In this document: in pieces, positions 12,590 to 23,109 of the stretch
Layout: the number at the start of each line of letters is the position of its first letter
Position numbering within the stretch: the first letter of the stretch is position 1
NCBI GenBank assembly: GCA_963989385.1
Contig: OZ022509.1
Coordinates: 52,654,271 to 52,718,270, forward strand
DNA length: 64,000 nt
Direction of reading: 5' to 3'
DNA from: Ctena decussata
Taxonomy: Eukaryota > Mollusca > Bivalvia > Lucinida > Lucinidae
Made by a program: the position numbers and the translations under genes
The notes under the pieces: generated by a model
Database searches by the model: none
The model's input: the letters and a program-made list of their open reading frames with translations, nothing else
What the model was told of the DNA's origin: nothing

Positions 12590-13263
12590 GTAATAAATGA
12601 AAAATATCACATTTAGTGTCATATACATGCGTTACTGTATTTTTGCCATCTCTGTGACTTTTACACTTATATATATGATGTACAGTATACATATACCTGT
12701 AGAACATTGTATTAATTTTGTGTGGACCAGCTTTATTGTTGCCTTCTGCATCAGACTTCATAATTATGCCAAAGCTGTCCATTCTGGGAGAAAAAAATGG
12801 TCAAAATGTAAAAAAGCATCTACAATTGCCCTGACATGCATGAAATAAAGCAAGGATGCTGTACTGTTATTATATCCCAACACACAATGTCAGCGGGAAT
12901 TATAGTTGGGTCATCTTTGTCCATCTATTTGTCAATGTTTATGTCAAAGTGTTGCATTAAACCTTTTGCATGGCCCATATGTTAGAATATTTTTATTATT
13001 TGTTAATAATATCTACAGCATTACCACTGATATGGAATATCTAAACCCTTGTGTCAGGCTCGGCTCCACTGTATGGCTAACAGAATCAGTACAACGTTAC
13101 CACTTGAAGTAGCTGTCCTATGTATACTGACTCAAACAAGTTACGATACATGAATATATTTTGTTACTATGGTTATGCCAGTAGTAAAAGCACAAGATTT
13201 TTATTTTTATATGCCCCTTTTGAGTCAGTATATGTAGTAATCTTGTTGCCTTCTCTTAATCAG

Positions 13264-13389
13264 AATTTTCCAAGACAAGGCTCAAGAGGAGAAAGAGAAG
13301 TTCCTCATTCAAAAGTTTACATCGGAAATGAAGTGCTACAGTATGAGGATCTCCCCACAGTCGATAAGAATGAGTGGATAAATGACAAG
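13264..13389 (+). CDS. Possible further exon of the unrecognised gene
   Basis: Acceptor CTCTTAATCAG precedes it and AAG|GTTGTT is a weak donor. Two frames are open. Phase 0, which fits the donor at 12590, gives NFPRQGSRGEREVPHSKVYI and continues to NEWINDK; another frame gives a charged coil-like stretch ending in TAA. I cannot choose between them without a transcript. Confidence 0.35.
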
Positions 13390-13419
13390 GTTGTTGTCCT
13401 TTCTCACAAAAATGTCCTT

Positions 13420-14620
13420 TTAAGCTCACCTGAGCTTCTAGTATAGGCAGGCCTCCGTTGTACCTTGTCTGTCGTCCACACTCTTAAAACATCTTCTGCC
13501 TATACAAGAAGCCATTGGGATACAGATTTAGATAAGTCTGTTTACTTTTTTCTGAATCCCATTTGCATATATTACTTGTTGTTTGTAATAGTACAATTGA
13601 TGTTTGTATGTAATTTATGCGAATTAAATATTGTTTAAACTAAACCATCTTCTCCTCTGAAACCACTGGACTGATTGAACACATATACCATACGGTCATA
13701 TGGAGTCTCCCTGGGTCGGGGGAATGAAAGTTAATTCAAATGGGCTTGGTCACATTACTATGGCCTTGAAACTTGGTATGTAGCATTAAGTACACGAGTA
13801 TATCCAGATTGTTTAAATTATTTCCTTTGGTTGGCCTTGACCTTTTTACAGTAAGTTCAAATTTTCTTTCTGTTGCTTTTATCTGGGAAACTGCTAGAAC
13901 ATAAGATGCCTTGGAAACCGTTGAAGCTTTTGGCCTAAAAATTGGTATATACAGTCATCTTGATGAGTTCATGAAAATTTGTGAGTACAAGAGGTCAATA
14001 TCATTCTTTGTCCTTTGACCCAGGACTCTCATATTTTGGCAATTTCAAAACATTTCCCCAAAAGCCAACGGGCCAATTATAATCAAATGTCTTTTAAGAC
14101 CTCCAGGGACTGAGGGAACGAAAATTTGTTCAAACAGTCCAGGTCACATGACCTACATGGCCGCCATGCTAATATAGGCTAAAAACCTTCAAAAAAATCT
14201 TCTCCTCCAAAAGCAATTGACTAACCAAAGACCTAGATACTTAGTATGTAGCATTGGGTACTGCAGTACTACCTAGATTGTTCAAATGATGACCCTGCAT
14301 TGACCTTTACCTAATTCATGGTGAGGTCAACTTTGGTTCCTGATGATTTTATATGGGAAACCGCTTAGACAGTGGATGTAATTGAAACTTGTTTAGTCCA
14401 GATATTATAATTGTAAATTATGGTTAAACAAATGAATACATAAAAGGCAAGGGAAGGTCACGGTCATTATTTGAACTTTGTAACGGTCACTGAGATTTTA
14501 AATATGCACTCCTCTAAAAGCACTGGTCACTAGCAAATGACGGAAATGAAACATTGTGTCTTATGACAGTAAGGTCTCAGATGAGCTACAGGACCATTGG
14601 TCCTCTGGTTTATAGTACTT
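13420..14620. repeat. Dispersed repeat related to 37430-37632
   Basis: Begins with AAGCTCACCTGAGCTTCTAG and a CCGTTGTACC...GTCGTCCACACT block closely similar to that near 37450. It contains repeated 'protein-like' DNA phrases such as CTTGGTATGTAGCATT. It ends near a palindrome AGGACCATTGGTCCT (14590-14604). No gene. Confidence 0.5.
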
Positions 14621-15615
14621 ATTTATTTACTTATTTATTGGTATATTTATTTTTTGTGGCAAAGGAACTTAAATGCTTATGTGTGTAATTTACACGAAGT
14701 GAGCAATGAACTTCTGAACTTTTTATACCCCGGCATATGTCGTGAAGTATATAGCTTTTGTCTTTCCATTAGATCCCTCGACTGTTTGTTCATATGTACG
14801 TACACTTTCAGGGTACACTTTCAGAGGAAGCAAGTCTGCTATTTTCATTTTTTTTCTAGCCTTTTAATTGTGAGTGATGTGGTGATGGGCATCTCATAAA
14901 GGAAAGTATTTGCTCTCCTTTTCCAGTTATTAGCTGCACATTATGTGCATCATTGCTAAGTTCTTACAGGCGTACCTTTAAACAGTAATAAAAGTTTGAT
15001 GCTTACGATTTATTGCTTATTATTATAAACATCAAATGGGGGTAGGGGTGGGGATGGGGGGCGGGGAGAAAATAGATGCGATGTTTAGAAAAGAAACAAC
15101 AAAAAACATATACAAACAACTGTTTCACTGTACTTTACTCAGTCAGTAAAGCATATTCTGCCTACAATATCAGCTTTATACACTTATAAGTATTCTTTCA
15201 TGAGAAAAATTAGATATAATGCAGTACGTTTTGCTGGGTTGGGTGGAAAAATGTCATATTTGAGACTGTAGCTCCACAAAATCTTAGCACTGATATTGGC
15301 TTATTCATCAATTCAATGAAGTCACAATCCTTGTGAAGAATGTGCATGAATTTCAGGTATTAACTTATTCCGTCAGTATGAAGATTTCAGACTAATTTCA
15401 GACTATCTGAAAATACCACAATCCACTTTAAACCCATTATAACTTGGCACTTTTAGGTATTGTATTTCTGTGACCAGTTATATAAAATTAAAGCTGTACC
15501 ACCTAAAGCATTTGACATGTATATTATTGAGAAGGAAATGTGTAATTCATACGTATTTGTAAAGCAAACCAATTTATTATACATTAATATGGCTATGATG
15601 AACAGTCACTAAGCA
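14621..15615. other. Gene-free stretch with a G-quadruplex-type run
   Basis: Mostly AT-rich. At 15038-15066 there are five G-runs (GGGGG, GGGG, GGGG, GGGGGG, GGGG) separated by 1-2 nt, a strong G4 pattern on the plus strand. Nothing else recognised. Confidence 0.5.
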
Positions 15616-15922
15616 CAGCCCCGGATCCAGGGGGTGGGCTTTGGGGCTTCAGCCCCGCCACTTGGGCCTGGTTAGATTAAAATATATGTTGTGACATCTC
15701 ATTAGAATCGCCTCGGCGAGGCGATTCTAATGAGATTTCACAACATATATTTCAAGGCAAAAAAGACATTATCAAATATTCTCAGCAAATTGATCCCTTA
15801 TTATGTCATATTTCAAACCATTCTCCCCCTGCCCCCTCCTTTCTTAAATACATCTCGGAATCTCCCAGCCCCACCAGTTATCCAGAGCCCCACCAGTATG
15901 TGGTGGTCTGGATCCGGGCCTG
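15616..15922. mobile_element. hAT-like MITE with CAGCCCCGGATCC termini
   Basis: The left end CAGCCCCGGATCCAG and the right end CTGGATCCGGGCCTG are inverted repeats of the type seen at hAT-family ends. AAGCA directly flanks both sides (15611-15615 and 15923-15927). hAT elements normally make 8-bp duplications, so family assignment is tentative. A separate palindrome is nested inside at 15682-15750. No transposase is encoded. Confidence 0.55.
15682..15750. repeat. Near-perfect palindrome with 33-bp arms
   Basis: The arms start ATATATGTTGTGACATCTCA and converge on GCCTCGGCGAGGC, with a 3-nt loop and a single mismatch (15695/15737). The arms match the foldback family at 10681 and 33577. It would form a cruciform or a hairpin RNA. 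Confidence 0.85.
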
Positions 15923-16257
15923 AAGCAAATCCCATAAGGTGTGCAAAAATATACATTTCAGTTACTTGACATCTCAGTATGTAATAGTCTTAGGCATCCA
16001 AAGGTTTATTGTCTAAGAATAAAGGGAAACAAATGATAGTGGTCAAAGTACCAAAATCATAAGTCCGAACTCGTAGGTCAGTTAAACATAGACAATTCCG
16101 GAATATTTTAGATACACAGACATGGACCCCAAAACAGAGGTGTGATCAGGTGCCCGCGGGGTAGTAAGCATCACCTGCCTATTATAATACACCCGCCATA
16201 TCTATGTATTTGTGGAAAAAGTCAGTGAAAATGAAAGTCGGGTATTTGAAAGCTTAA

Positions 16258-17138
16258 CTAAGCTTCGGCTGAGGCCATCAAATCGGAGATTAGTTTAGAA
16301 ACGGCCACTTTGTAGGGATCAACAAGGTCATGGTGTATCCCATAAAACTTTTTAACTGTCGACACAAGCTTTGCTTTATGATAACCCTGCTTCAACAGTT
16401 TCTGAGTGAGTAGCTTCCCTCTTTCAATAAAGTCTTGATATTTGAAACAGGCCCTAGCATAGCGGACTAGTTGAGAAACATAAACTCCGTATGCAGGTGC
16501 CGAAGGGATATTACTACTCAGAAATGGAAAGTTAACTATGGGAAAGTTGAAGTCGTCTCTCTTGTCATAAAGCCTAGTAACAAGCTTTCCATTGTCAAGA
16601 TAGAGATAGCAATCTAAGTATGAAGCAGATGAACTTGACTCTGTGGTATCTTTAATTTCAAGTTCACAAGGATAGATGAGGTCAATATACTCTGAAATCT
16701 TTGGATTATACAGAGACAGAACATCATCTATGTACCTGTAGGTGAAGTTGAATTTCTGTGCAAGGTGTTTATTACCTTCTTTTAAGAGCCCCTGTATAAA
16801 CTCCGCCTCATACCCGTAAAGAAACAAGTCGGCAAGTAAGGGGCGCAGTTAGTGCCCATTGGAATGCCAACTGTCTGTTGAAAAATCTGTCCGCTAAACT
16901 CCACGTAAATATTGTCGATAAGAAATTCCAGCATTTTAATGACATCATCTTAAGAATATTTTGTATGAACCTCAGAGTGGTCCTTAACAAAGTATGTGTC
17001 CCTATACCCAAGAACAATGTTTTTGTACCGACGATTTCCGTTTTTGTGAAAGAAACAATTGTTAACAATTTCTTTTAATTTGTTATGTGGTATTGTTGTA
17101 TAAAGCGTAGAGAAATTGAATGGTTTTGTATGTTTCAC
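16258..17138 (-). pseudogene. Penelope-like reverse transcriptase fragment, broken
   Basis: On the minus strand, NFSTLYTTIPHNKLKE (near 17110), QTVGIPMGTNCAP (near 16860) and the catalytic block RYIDDVLSLYNPK (near 16730) are visible, followed by LYDKRDDFNFPIVNFPF and KFYGIHHDLVDPY, ending at 16258. This order matches Penelope-type RTs as I know them. Lesions: an in-frame TAA just after HTKYS (about 16950) and a frameshift after NCAP (about 16840). The YIDD active site survives. No GIY-YIG endonuclease is seen. The N-terminus is missing. Confidence 0.7.
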
Positions 17139-17241
17139 TGAACATTTGTATTGACATTACTTAAAATAATTAGTATCTTATTAAAGACAGGAAAATTTTG
17201 GCGTTGATACAGTTTGTTAGAGAGGCGCAGTTTGTTAGAGA

Positions 17242-17507
17242 GGCGCCGTAGTCGAGTGGTTAGAGTGGCTCGGCTATTGTGCAGAAAGTCACCGTAAGGT
17301 CGTGAGTTCGCGGCTCACTGTCGCCATGCGATGACTGGAAAACTCTCTCTGTCAACCCAGCAGTAAATGGGTACCTTTTTTGAATCAGGGAAGGCTAAGG
17401 CAGCGACAGGAGAGGGATGGGCTCCGCCTTTCATCAGCTGTGCCCAAGATACAGTGGGTCTCTAACCCCCACTGCCCCTACGGCTATGGGAAACCTTTAC
17501 TTTTTTT
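17242..17507 (+). mobile_element. tRNA-derived SINE (family 3), with target duplication
   Basis: The head GGCGCCGTAGTCGAGTGG followed by TTAGAGTGGC is A-box-like, and GTGAGTTCGCGGCTC is B-box-like. Their spacing suits a tRNA with a long variable arm (Ser/Leu type). The body ends CTATGGGAAACC with a T-rich tail. ACAGTTTGTTA (17209-17219) and ACAGTTTGTAA (17508-17518) form a likely target duplication; an 18-bp CAGTTTGTTAGAGAGGCG stretch is also tandemly doubled at the 5' edge. Confidence 0.8.
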
Positions 17508-17518
17508 ACAGTTTGTAA

Positions 17519-19485
17519 CAAACTGTAGGGTTACTATGGGTCAGGTTTTGTCTTTTTAAACTAGTTTTTGCTATTGACTTCAAATGAGTCATGCTTACTG
17601 ACAAATCTTGTTGTAAGCTACGTATTGGCGAGTAGTTTTGTAAACTTCATTAACCTCATCCTTAGGAGGTGGCATTTTACTATCTGTTGCTTAGTTTTCA
17701 GTATACTTGGATAATGTATCAGTCCGACACTGCCAATGATCTCATACTGTTGAAGATCACTGCTTTAAAGTGTTTTAGGTGATGGGCAAGACGCTGTCAG
17801 GCATATCCTATTCGCTGACATGTCTTGTTAATTCAGTTTCAAGAAATTTTGTATACTGATATATGTACCTTAGTTATGGCTAAATTGATGATTTCAAATA
17901 ATTTAAAAGGCATGCACTACTGATGCAATAATGACAAAACTTAATGTACACAGTTATTTTAAGTTTCATGAAATTCCATTCATTGGTTACTTAGTTATAG
18001 GATAACACTCCGGACTACCAATCCAGGGGTCGCAAGATCGATCCTCCGCTTCTCCGGTCTTTCGGATGAGACTTTAAATCGAGGTCCCGTCTCCATATGA
18101 CCTCGTTGTTGGTGGGACGTTAAACTCGAGTTCACTCACTCACTACTTAGTTATAGCTCAATGTGTTGATTTTAAAACCAATTCAAGGGCAATAACCTAT
18201 TGCTTACTGATATTTAGAAAAAAAAAACCAAAAAAAAAAACATAAGTTGCACCAATGTATTACATCGTGATACAGATTTAGTAAAAGTTTCATAGAATTC
18301 TATTCATCGATTACTTTGTTTTAAAGAAGTCAATCTTGTCAGTCTTACGGTAAATTGATCCAAGGACAAGAACTCATTGATTGCTGATGCCATTCTGATG
18401 AAACTCTATGTGATTAACTGTACTATGGTGATACATATTTACTTTAAGTTTCATGAAGTTTTGGTGAATAGTTAGTTATGGGCTTTTTATTGATTTTAAG
18501 TCTATTCAAGGGTGATAACTCAGGCTTTACTGAAGCCAGTCTGATGAAACTTCACATTCATAAGCAGGTTATAGTGATTTATATATATATTTCAAGTTTC
18601 ATGAAATTCCATCCAGCGGTTTTAGTTATGGCTCTGGACAAACAGATGGATGGACCGAGGAAGGACAGATGGAAGGACAGACAGATGGACATGGAGAAAA
18701 CTAAATCCCTCCACCTTTAGCTTGGGATAATAACCTGCTAAGGCAGGTAGAGCTATTTCTCCCCATACAGAGTCAATGGAAAATTCATTCAACTATAGTA
18801 GTGAATGGACTGGCACAGTAAAACAGTATTTTTGTCATGACTAATGTTAAGTACACTTCTGCAAAGCTTCATCTTTTCAGCCTTATGACTACTGAGTAAT
18901 TGGTTTTGAATATTTGCCATTTTCAGCTTTTTGGTTGCTATGGCATCCAAACCAATAAACTCTTGGCACATAAACCATACGTCTGATACAGATTTACCTA
19001 AGAACATTTCTTTTAAAGATTTGTCAGAATATCCCCAAGGTTTAAACAGAGCCAATTCTCAGTTTTCCCATAAAGAGTCAATAGCAATTTCAAGTTGCTA
19101 TAGCAAAAAAGTAGTAAAGTAACTGGCACAAAAACCTGAAAAACCTGGCATTCTTTCTGTTACTTTCTGTAAATTCTTTACATTTAAGGGATTTTATTTG
19201 TTTGTGCTCATTGCAGACCGTGAAAACTTCTTATTGTGAAAAGGCTAATGCATTTATCCTTTTGGGCAATCGCAATTGACAAACAGTGCAAAAAACAAGA
19301 TCAGACTGCTCCTTAGGAACTGTTCTGATTAGAGTCTACATAGTTGCCATTCAATCTGGACATTTTAATCGAACCCGAATAATGGGAAAACATTAGTAAG
19401 GCAAGGGCCAGCTGTGCTTGCAGCAGATGTACGACAGAAGTTGTTTGGATATTACTTTCTTTGTCCTTTGTCCCATCTGTACTAG
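17519..19485. other. Gene-free stretch with SINE tail and simple repeats
   Basis: Contains a partial SINE (18000-18150, listed separately), poly-A runs near 18217-18240, and GGACAGATGG-type short repeats at 18635-18700. Several near-identical 'TTTCATGAAATTCCAT' phrases (about 17970, 18290, 18440, 18598) show an old repeat with roughly 150-bp spacing. No exon supported. Confidence 0.4.
18000..18150 (+). mobile_element. Partial tRNA-derived SINE (family 4)
   Basis: GGGGTCGCAAGATCGATCC is B-box-like, followed by CTTTCGGATGAGACTTTAAA and GAGGTCCCGT, then GTGGGACGTTAAACTCGA and an (ACTC)n tail. The CGGATGAGAC...GAGGTCCCGT domain is a conserved SINE central region widespread in molluscs as I recall it. 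The tRNA head is truncated. Confidence 0.55.
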
Positions 19486-19550
19486 ATCTATCTATTCTTC
19501 TTTCTTTCTTTCTTCTTTCTTTCGTTGTTTGTTCTTTCTCCCTCTCTCTA
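19486..19550. repeat. TTTC microsatellite
   Basis: Imperfect (TTTC)n / (TTCT)n tract with interruptions, ending CCCTCTCTCTA. The open frames crossing it are not credible genes. Confidence 0.8.
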
Positions 19551-19883
19551 AGTGATGGCTCGAAAAAGACTGAAATTCTCAGAGAGCTTTTAAATCCCAA
19601 AACTACCAAACAGCCTTGCAGGAGAATCAACTGTAAACATTACTTAATCTGCCAGTCTCTTGTTTTGGGAGTAATTTTGAACTCTAATATTGGTTTGCCA
19701 GGTAGCATGTTGGTGAACAGCTGATTGGTTTTTAAATAATGTCTCTCTTTGTAATATGTAACACCCCAAGAGATTTTATAGGATGAATACAGTACATACC
19801 AACCATGAAAGTATGAATTCTCAAAAATTACCAACTATATGGTATTTTCAAAGGAGTACATAAAAATATTCATAATCACTTAC

Positions 19884-20359
19884 ACTGTACTTGAAAACAT
19901 TTATATCTCGTTAAAGGAAGTGAAGGATGGTCTACAGCAAAAAGTTCCATTCCAACAGGCTGGCTGCAAATAGTGCGCTCAGCAATATCTTCTGGTACTG
20001 CTTGTAGGACTCCACTTTCCTCATAATACAGAGTTCTGACATCTTTTGTAATAACATCTTTTAACTCAGCTTTTAAGCTGATGGGTACTGATGTTTCAGA
20101 AATGCATTTCGGCATATAAGAATTCGAAGACTTGTATGCAAAAAATTTATTGGAAAACAGTTGAATGATTTCAGTCATCTCACTTTTTTCACTTGCCTCC
20201 AAAAGTTGTTCAGTGAACTTAACTTGTACACATGGGGCACTTGATGTACAAAAATGACACTTAACCATGCCAGTGCTAATCTTCACAACAGAATAATTGG
20301 ACTGTAAATGTAAAACGGTCATCCTCTGAGAAAGGCACCGACATGAAATCATTATCACC
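19884..20359 (-). CDS. Spliced internal exon of an unrecognised protein
   Basis: On the minus strand, TTTTTTTTCAG precedes 20359 and GTAAGTG follows 19884, so a single open frame of about 158 codons has splice sites at both ends. The peptide includes KISTGMVKCHFCTSSAPC, EASEKSEMTEIIQLFSNKFF and ERTICSQPVGMELFAVDHPS. The CxxC/C cluster near the N-terminal side suggests a small zinc-binding segment (possibly SWIM-like, weak). I found no partner exon nearby. It could be host or from a large transposase gene. Confidence 0.5.
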
Positions 20360-21657
20360 CTGAAAAAAAATATGATACAAACTTAAACTTCGAATACGGC
20401 AATAGCTTTCTTAATATGTACTGGTAGTTTTTAACAAAATATGCAAAGAGTGCATTTTAATTTTGGAAGTGGGGCATAACTCAGCAACTACATGAATACA
20501 AGAAAAGAAGAAATAAATGAGTAATTTTTCAAGGCCAAATAAATTAAGTAATCTCAGCTCTAAACAACCTAGAGTTTTAACTTACAAATTTGTAATTAAG
20601 AAATATATCAGTTCTAACATTGACTTGCTGAGTAATGCATCTGTTTAGAGGCCAGTTGTAAAGTAGATAATATCATGAACCCAGAGCACGAGTGATATAT
20701 CTACTGACAATCAACCTCAAAACAGTGATTTAATATTCAACAAAACACTGTTAAAGCGGAAATATTTGAATTCTAACTTAAAATTGCAGGAAATGTTTTT
20801 TTCATTTTCTTCAGATTCTCAAAATCACCCTTGTGTTCCAATAGTACCACCAACAATGTAGACTGTAACACGTGTCTATATACATGTATCTGTTTTCCAC
20901 GATTTCCTGTTGAAAAAGGTAGAAAAATCTGAGGTCATTTATTTTGATAATCACATAAGCAATTGGCTCAAGCATGACAAAATGGTGAAATGTTGCAGAA
21001 TAATTCACTGCAATTATCCATTGTTTCTAGAGGTGTGTTTAGTTAGATTATGCAATAACTTTGCCATAATTGGACAAAGCATAGACTTCCCTTCATCCAA
21101 ATGATTGTCACATTTAATACTAATAAAAGATCAAAATTTAGCTCTCTGGCTCAAACTGTTCAAAACCTGGATAGCAGCCAAAGTGGAAAATGGGAAACTC
21201 AGTCATTTATTTGAAAAGTAAAGCTCCATGAAGAATCAGATGAAGTACATTTCAGCAAAAATACTTTTGCTGCAACTTTGATTACAAGGTTGTATTTTAG
21301 ATTATGATTAACATGTACAATAAGTCCGTAATTATATGTCGGCTCGCCTGGATTCTCATAAGCAAAATTTTATACCCTAGCATATACTCCTCGCCAATGA
21401 TGAAACAAATGGACGAGCCAAAACCAATATGCCCCAACCCCAAATTTCTTTACAAAAATATACTAGCGATAATGACATTATTGGCACTATGGATGAGATT
21501 CATGACTTACAAGGAGAAAATACAGATCTAGCTGCTGCATCAACAGTAATTCAACAAGTAAGCCAGGCTGAGTTACGAATCTTGTACACTGCACTTCTCC
21601 TTAAAGTACTTTATCATTAGACAATCCCATTTATACTTTTGGATACTCAGGATACAG
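20360..21657. other. Gene-free stretch downstream of the virus-like cluster
   Basis: AT-rich. A plus-strand frame at 21381-21620 (reading MPQPQISLQKYTSDNDIIGT and on to a stop at 21618) has a slightly protein-like composition and could be another decayed fragment of the adjacent cluster. Nothing allows a family call. Confidence 0.3.
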
Positions 21658-21897
21658 TTATAGTTCTTCTGCTCTGCACTTACTCTCATTGCCCTCTATC
21701 AATGTGTGAAGTTTCATTAGTTCCCTTTCATACTTTCTTGATAAAAAAATTTCTTGTTCCATAGAAATATTTGAGTCGCTTTCAACATTTTCTCCTCCTT
21801 TCTGATTTAACTGTGCGATCTGCTCAGTTTTACTATCAACCCTTTTCATCATACTTTCATACTTGAATTTAGGGACAAGCACAAACTCACGCGACAT
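21658..21897 (-). CDS. Small ORF of the virus-like cluster, function unknown
   Basis: ATG at 21897 begins MSREFVLVPKFKYESMMKRV; 79 codons, hydrophilic and acidic after residue 20, ending CRAEEL. It starts only 2 nt after the stop of the preceding basic ORF, a viral-style compact arrangement. The opening 'REFVLVPKxKY' segment is the only distinctive feature. It may be a truncated structural protein, since it ends without any C-terminal signature. No function is claimed. Confidence 0.45.
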   Translation of the reverse strand: MSREFVLVPKFKYESMMKRVDSKTEQIAQLNQKGGENVESDSNISMEQEIFLSRKYERELMKLHTLIEGNESKCRAEEL

Positions 21898-21899
21898 AT

Positions 21900-22132
21900 T
21901 CACAGTTCTCTTCCTACATCTTTGACCAGCAATAAAATGGAAGTCCGATGTTTCGACAACAGTTTTAATCGTTTAACTCTTGCTAAGCCCTTGGCAACAA
22001 AACGTCGAATAACCCTTTTATGTTTTTGCAGTTCTTTTTATCTTTCTCAGGTACATTGCCATATCCCTGAAGTATATTATAAACTACTAGCACCATAGCT
22101 CTCAACTGTGAGGTTGTGATTGTTTTAATCAT
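21900..22132 (-). pseudogene. Short basic ORF of the virus-like cluster, one frameshift
   Basis: ATG at 22132 gives MIKTITTSQLRAMVLVVYNI. Around the A-run at 22023-22027 the coding pattern moves to another frame, where a Lys/Arg-rich stretch with interspersed hydrophobics (RVIRRFVAKGLARVKRLKLL) ends at TGA 21902-21900. The region's length is not a multiple of three, as expected for one indel. A short, basic-then-hydrophobic protein next to a packaging ATPase recalls the membrane-active core proteins of adenovirus/adintovirus-type viruses; that is inference. Confidence 0.45.
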
Positions 22133-22203
22133 AGCATTCTGTTGTTATTTGCTTGTAGAAAGCAGAAGTTTTTAAAAAGCCCTTTCCTTTTTAATCAGCT
22201 CGT

Positions 22204-23101
22204 TCATGCTGATTTATTGTTTTCTGGTAGATCTACACTCATCAACTGATCGGGGAGTATATGTGTTAACAATCTATGCTGCGTGGTACTAGGATGTAGG
22301 TCAATTAGTAAATAGCCAAACTGGGGTTCTGTGGCCTTTTTGTAAGCATCCATAAAGGAATTTAACTGTCTAGGAAATATCTGCCTCCCCAAAGTTTGAA
22401 TTTGAAGCTGATCCCGCTGGTTCTTAAACAGAATGAAATAGTGGGTGTTTAAGCTGATGGTCCTAAATTGTTAACAAATTTTGTAAAAAGAAAATCGTAG
22501 AAAAGTTAAGATGATGACTATATTGACAAAATAGATCTACAATGTCTGTGTTGTTGGCTGCTTTTTGGGGAAGGTCACCAAGAACCAGAATTTTATGCTC
22601 CTCAGTTTTGGTGCTCCATTTATCGAGATTTTCTTTAGATGGCAGTCCCTCAAAAAGTCTATATGTGGAACGGTTTCTTTCCTATCATCGTACAGTCTCT
22701 GATATACTCCATAACAGTAAATTGATTGATTGATTGATGCTTAACGTCCACGGTAAACAGCTATGGTCATGTTGGGACGTTCAGTTAACCTAACCACACT
22801 ATTCCTTGGCAGGCTTAGACCTCATAAGCGGTTAACCAGTACTAAGTGCTCATACTTTCGCCAGTAACTGACAACTGCCCTTCTTGAATCAGAGGAAGGA
22901 GAAACGAAAGTATGTGGCCAGACCGGGTTTCGAACCCAGGACCCCTAACTTATGAGTCAGAGGCCCTACCGATTGCGCTACGCGGCCCGGCCTCCATAAC
23001 AGTAAATGATTTTCTTTGGCTCAGAGGTAAAACATGCCTTTGCTCTGTTTTAGTATCTCATATGTAAGAAATGTTTTCACACTGCATGAATTTCCCGCCA
23101 T
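22204..23101 (-). pseudogene. Packaging-type (A32-like) ATPase pseudogene, split by a SINE
   Basis: Minus-strand pieces occur in this order. From ATG 23101: a degraded P-loop AGNSCSVKTF, with TGA at 23023. After the SINE: KILVLGDLPQKAA in the Walker B position (G where an acidic residue is expected), then STIFFLQNLL with TAG at 22465-22463. In a third frame: TISLNTHYFILFKNQRD, then FGYLLIDLHPS, ending at 22204. The order P-loop, Walker B, Q-N sensor, 'N-hydrophobic-FK' fits packaging ATPases of eukaryotic dsDNA viruses and Polinton-like elements. At least one nonsense and two frameshift lesions, plus the SINE, make it dead. Confidence 0.6.
22723..22991 (-). mobile_element. tRNA-SINE (family 1) inserted in the ATPase pseudogene
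   Basis: On the minus strand: head GCCGGGCCGCGTAGCGCAAT with A box TAGCGCAATCGG and B box GGGTTCGAAACCC, tail GGACGTTAAGCATCAATCA. The 16-bp target duplication CTCCATAACAGTAAAT flanks it exactly (22707-22722 and 22992-23007). Other family members: 36720, 47159, 58224 and 59261. Confidence 0.9.
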
Positions 23102-23109
23102 AATACAAT

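Noticed and set aside
11642..12782. Long minus-strand frames rich in Cys, Leu, Ser and Val (CLSLVCLVHCLS type)
   Set aside because: They are antisense translations of the 60-bp minisatellite, whose period is divisible by three; all frames stay open and no splice or start context supports them.
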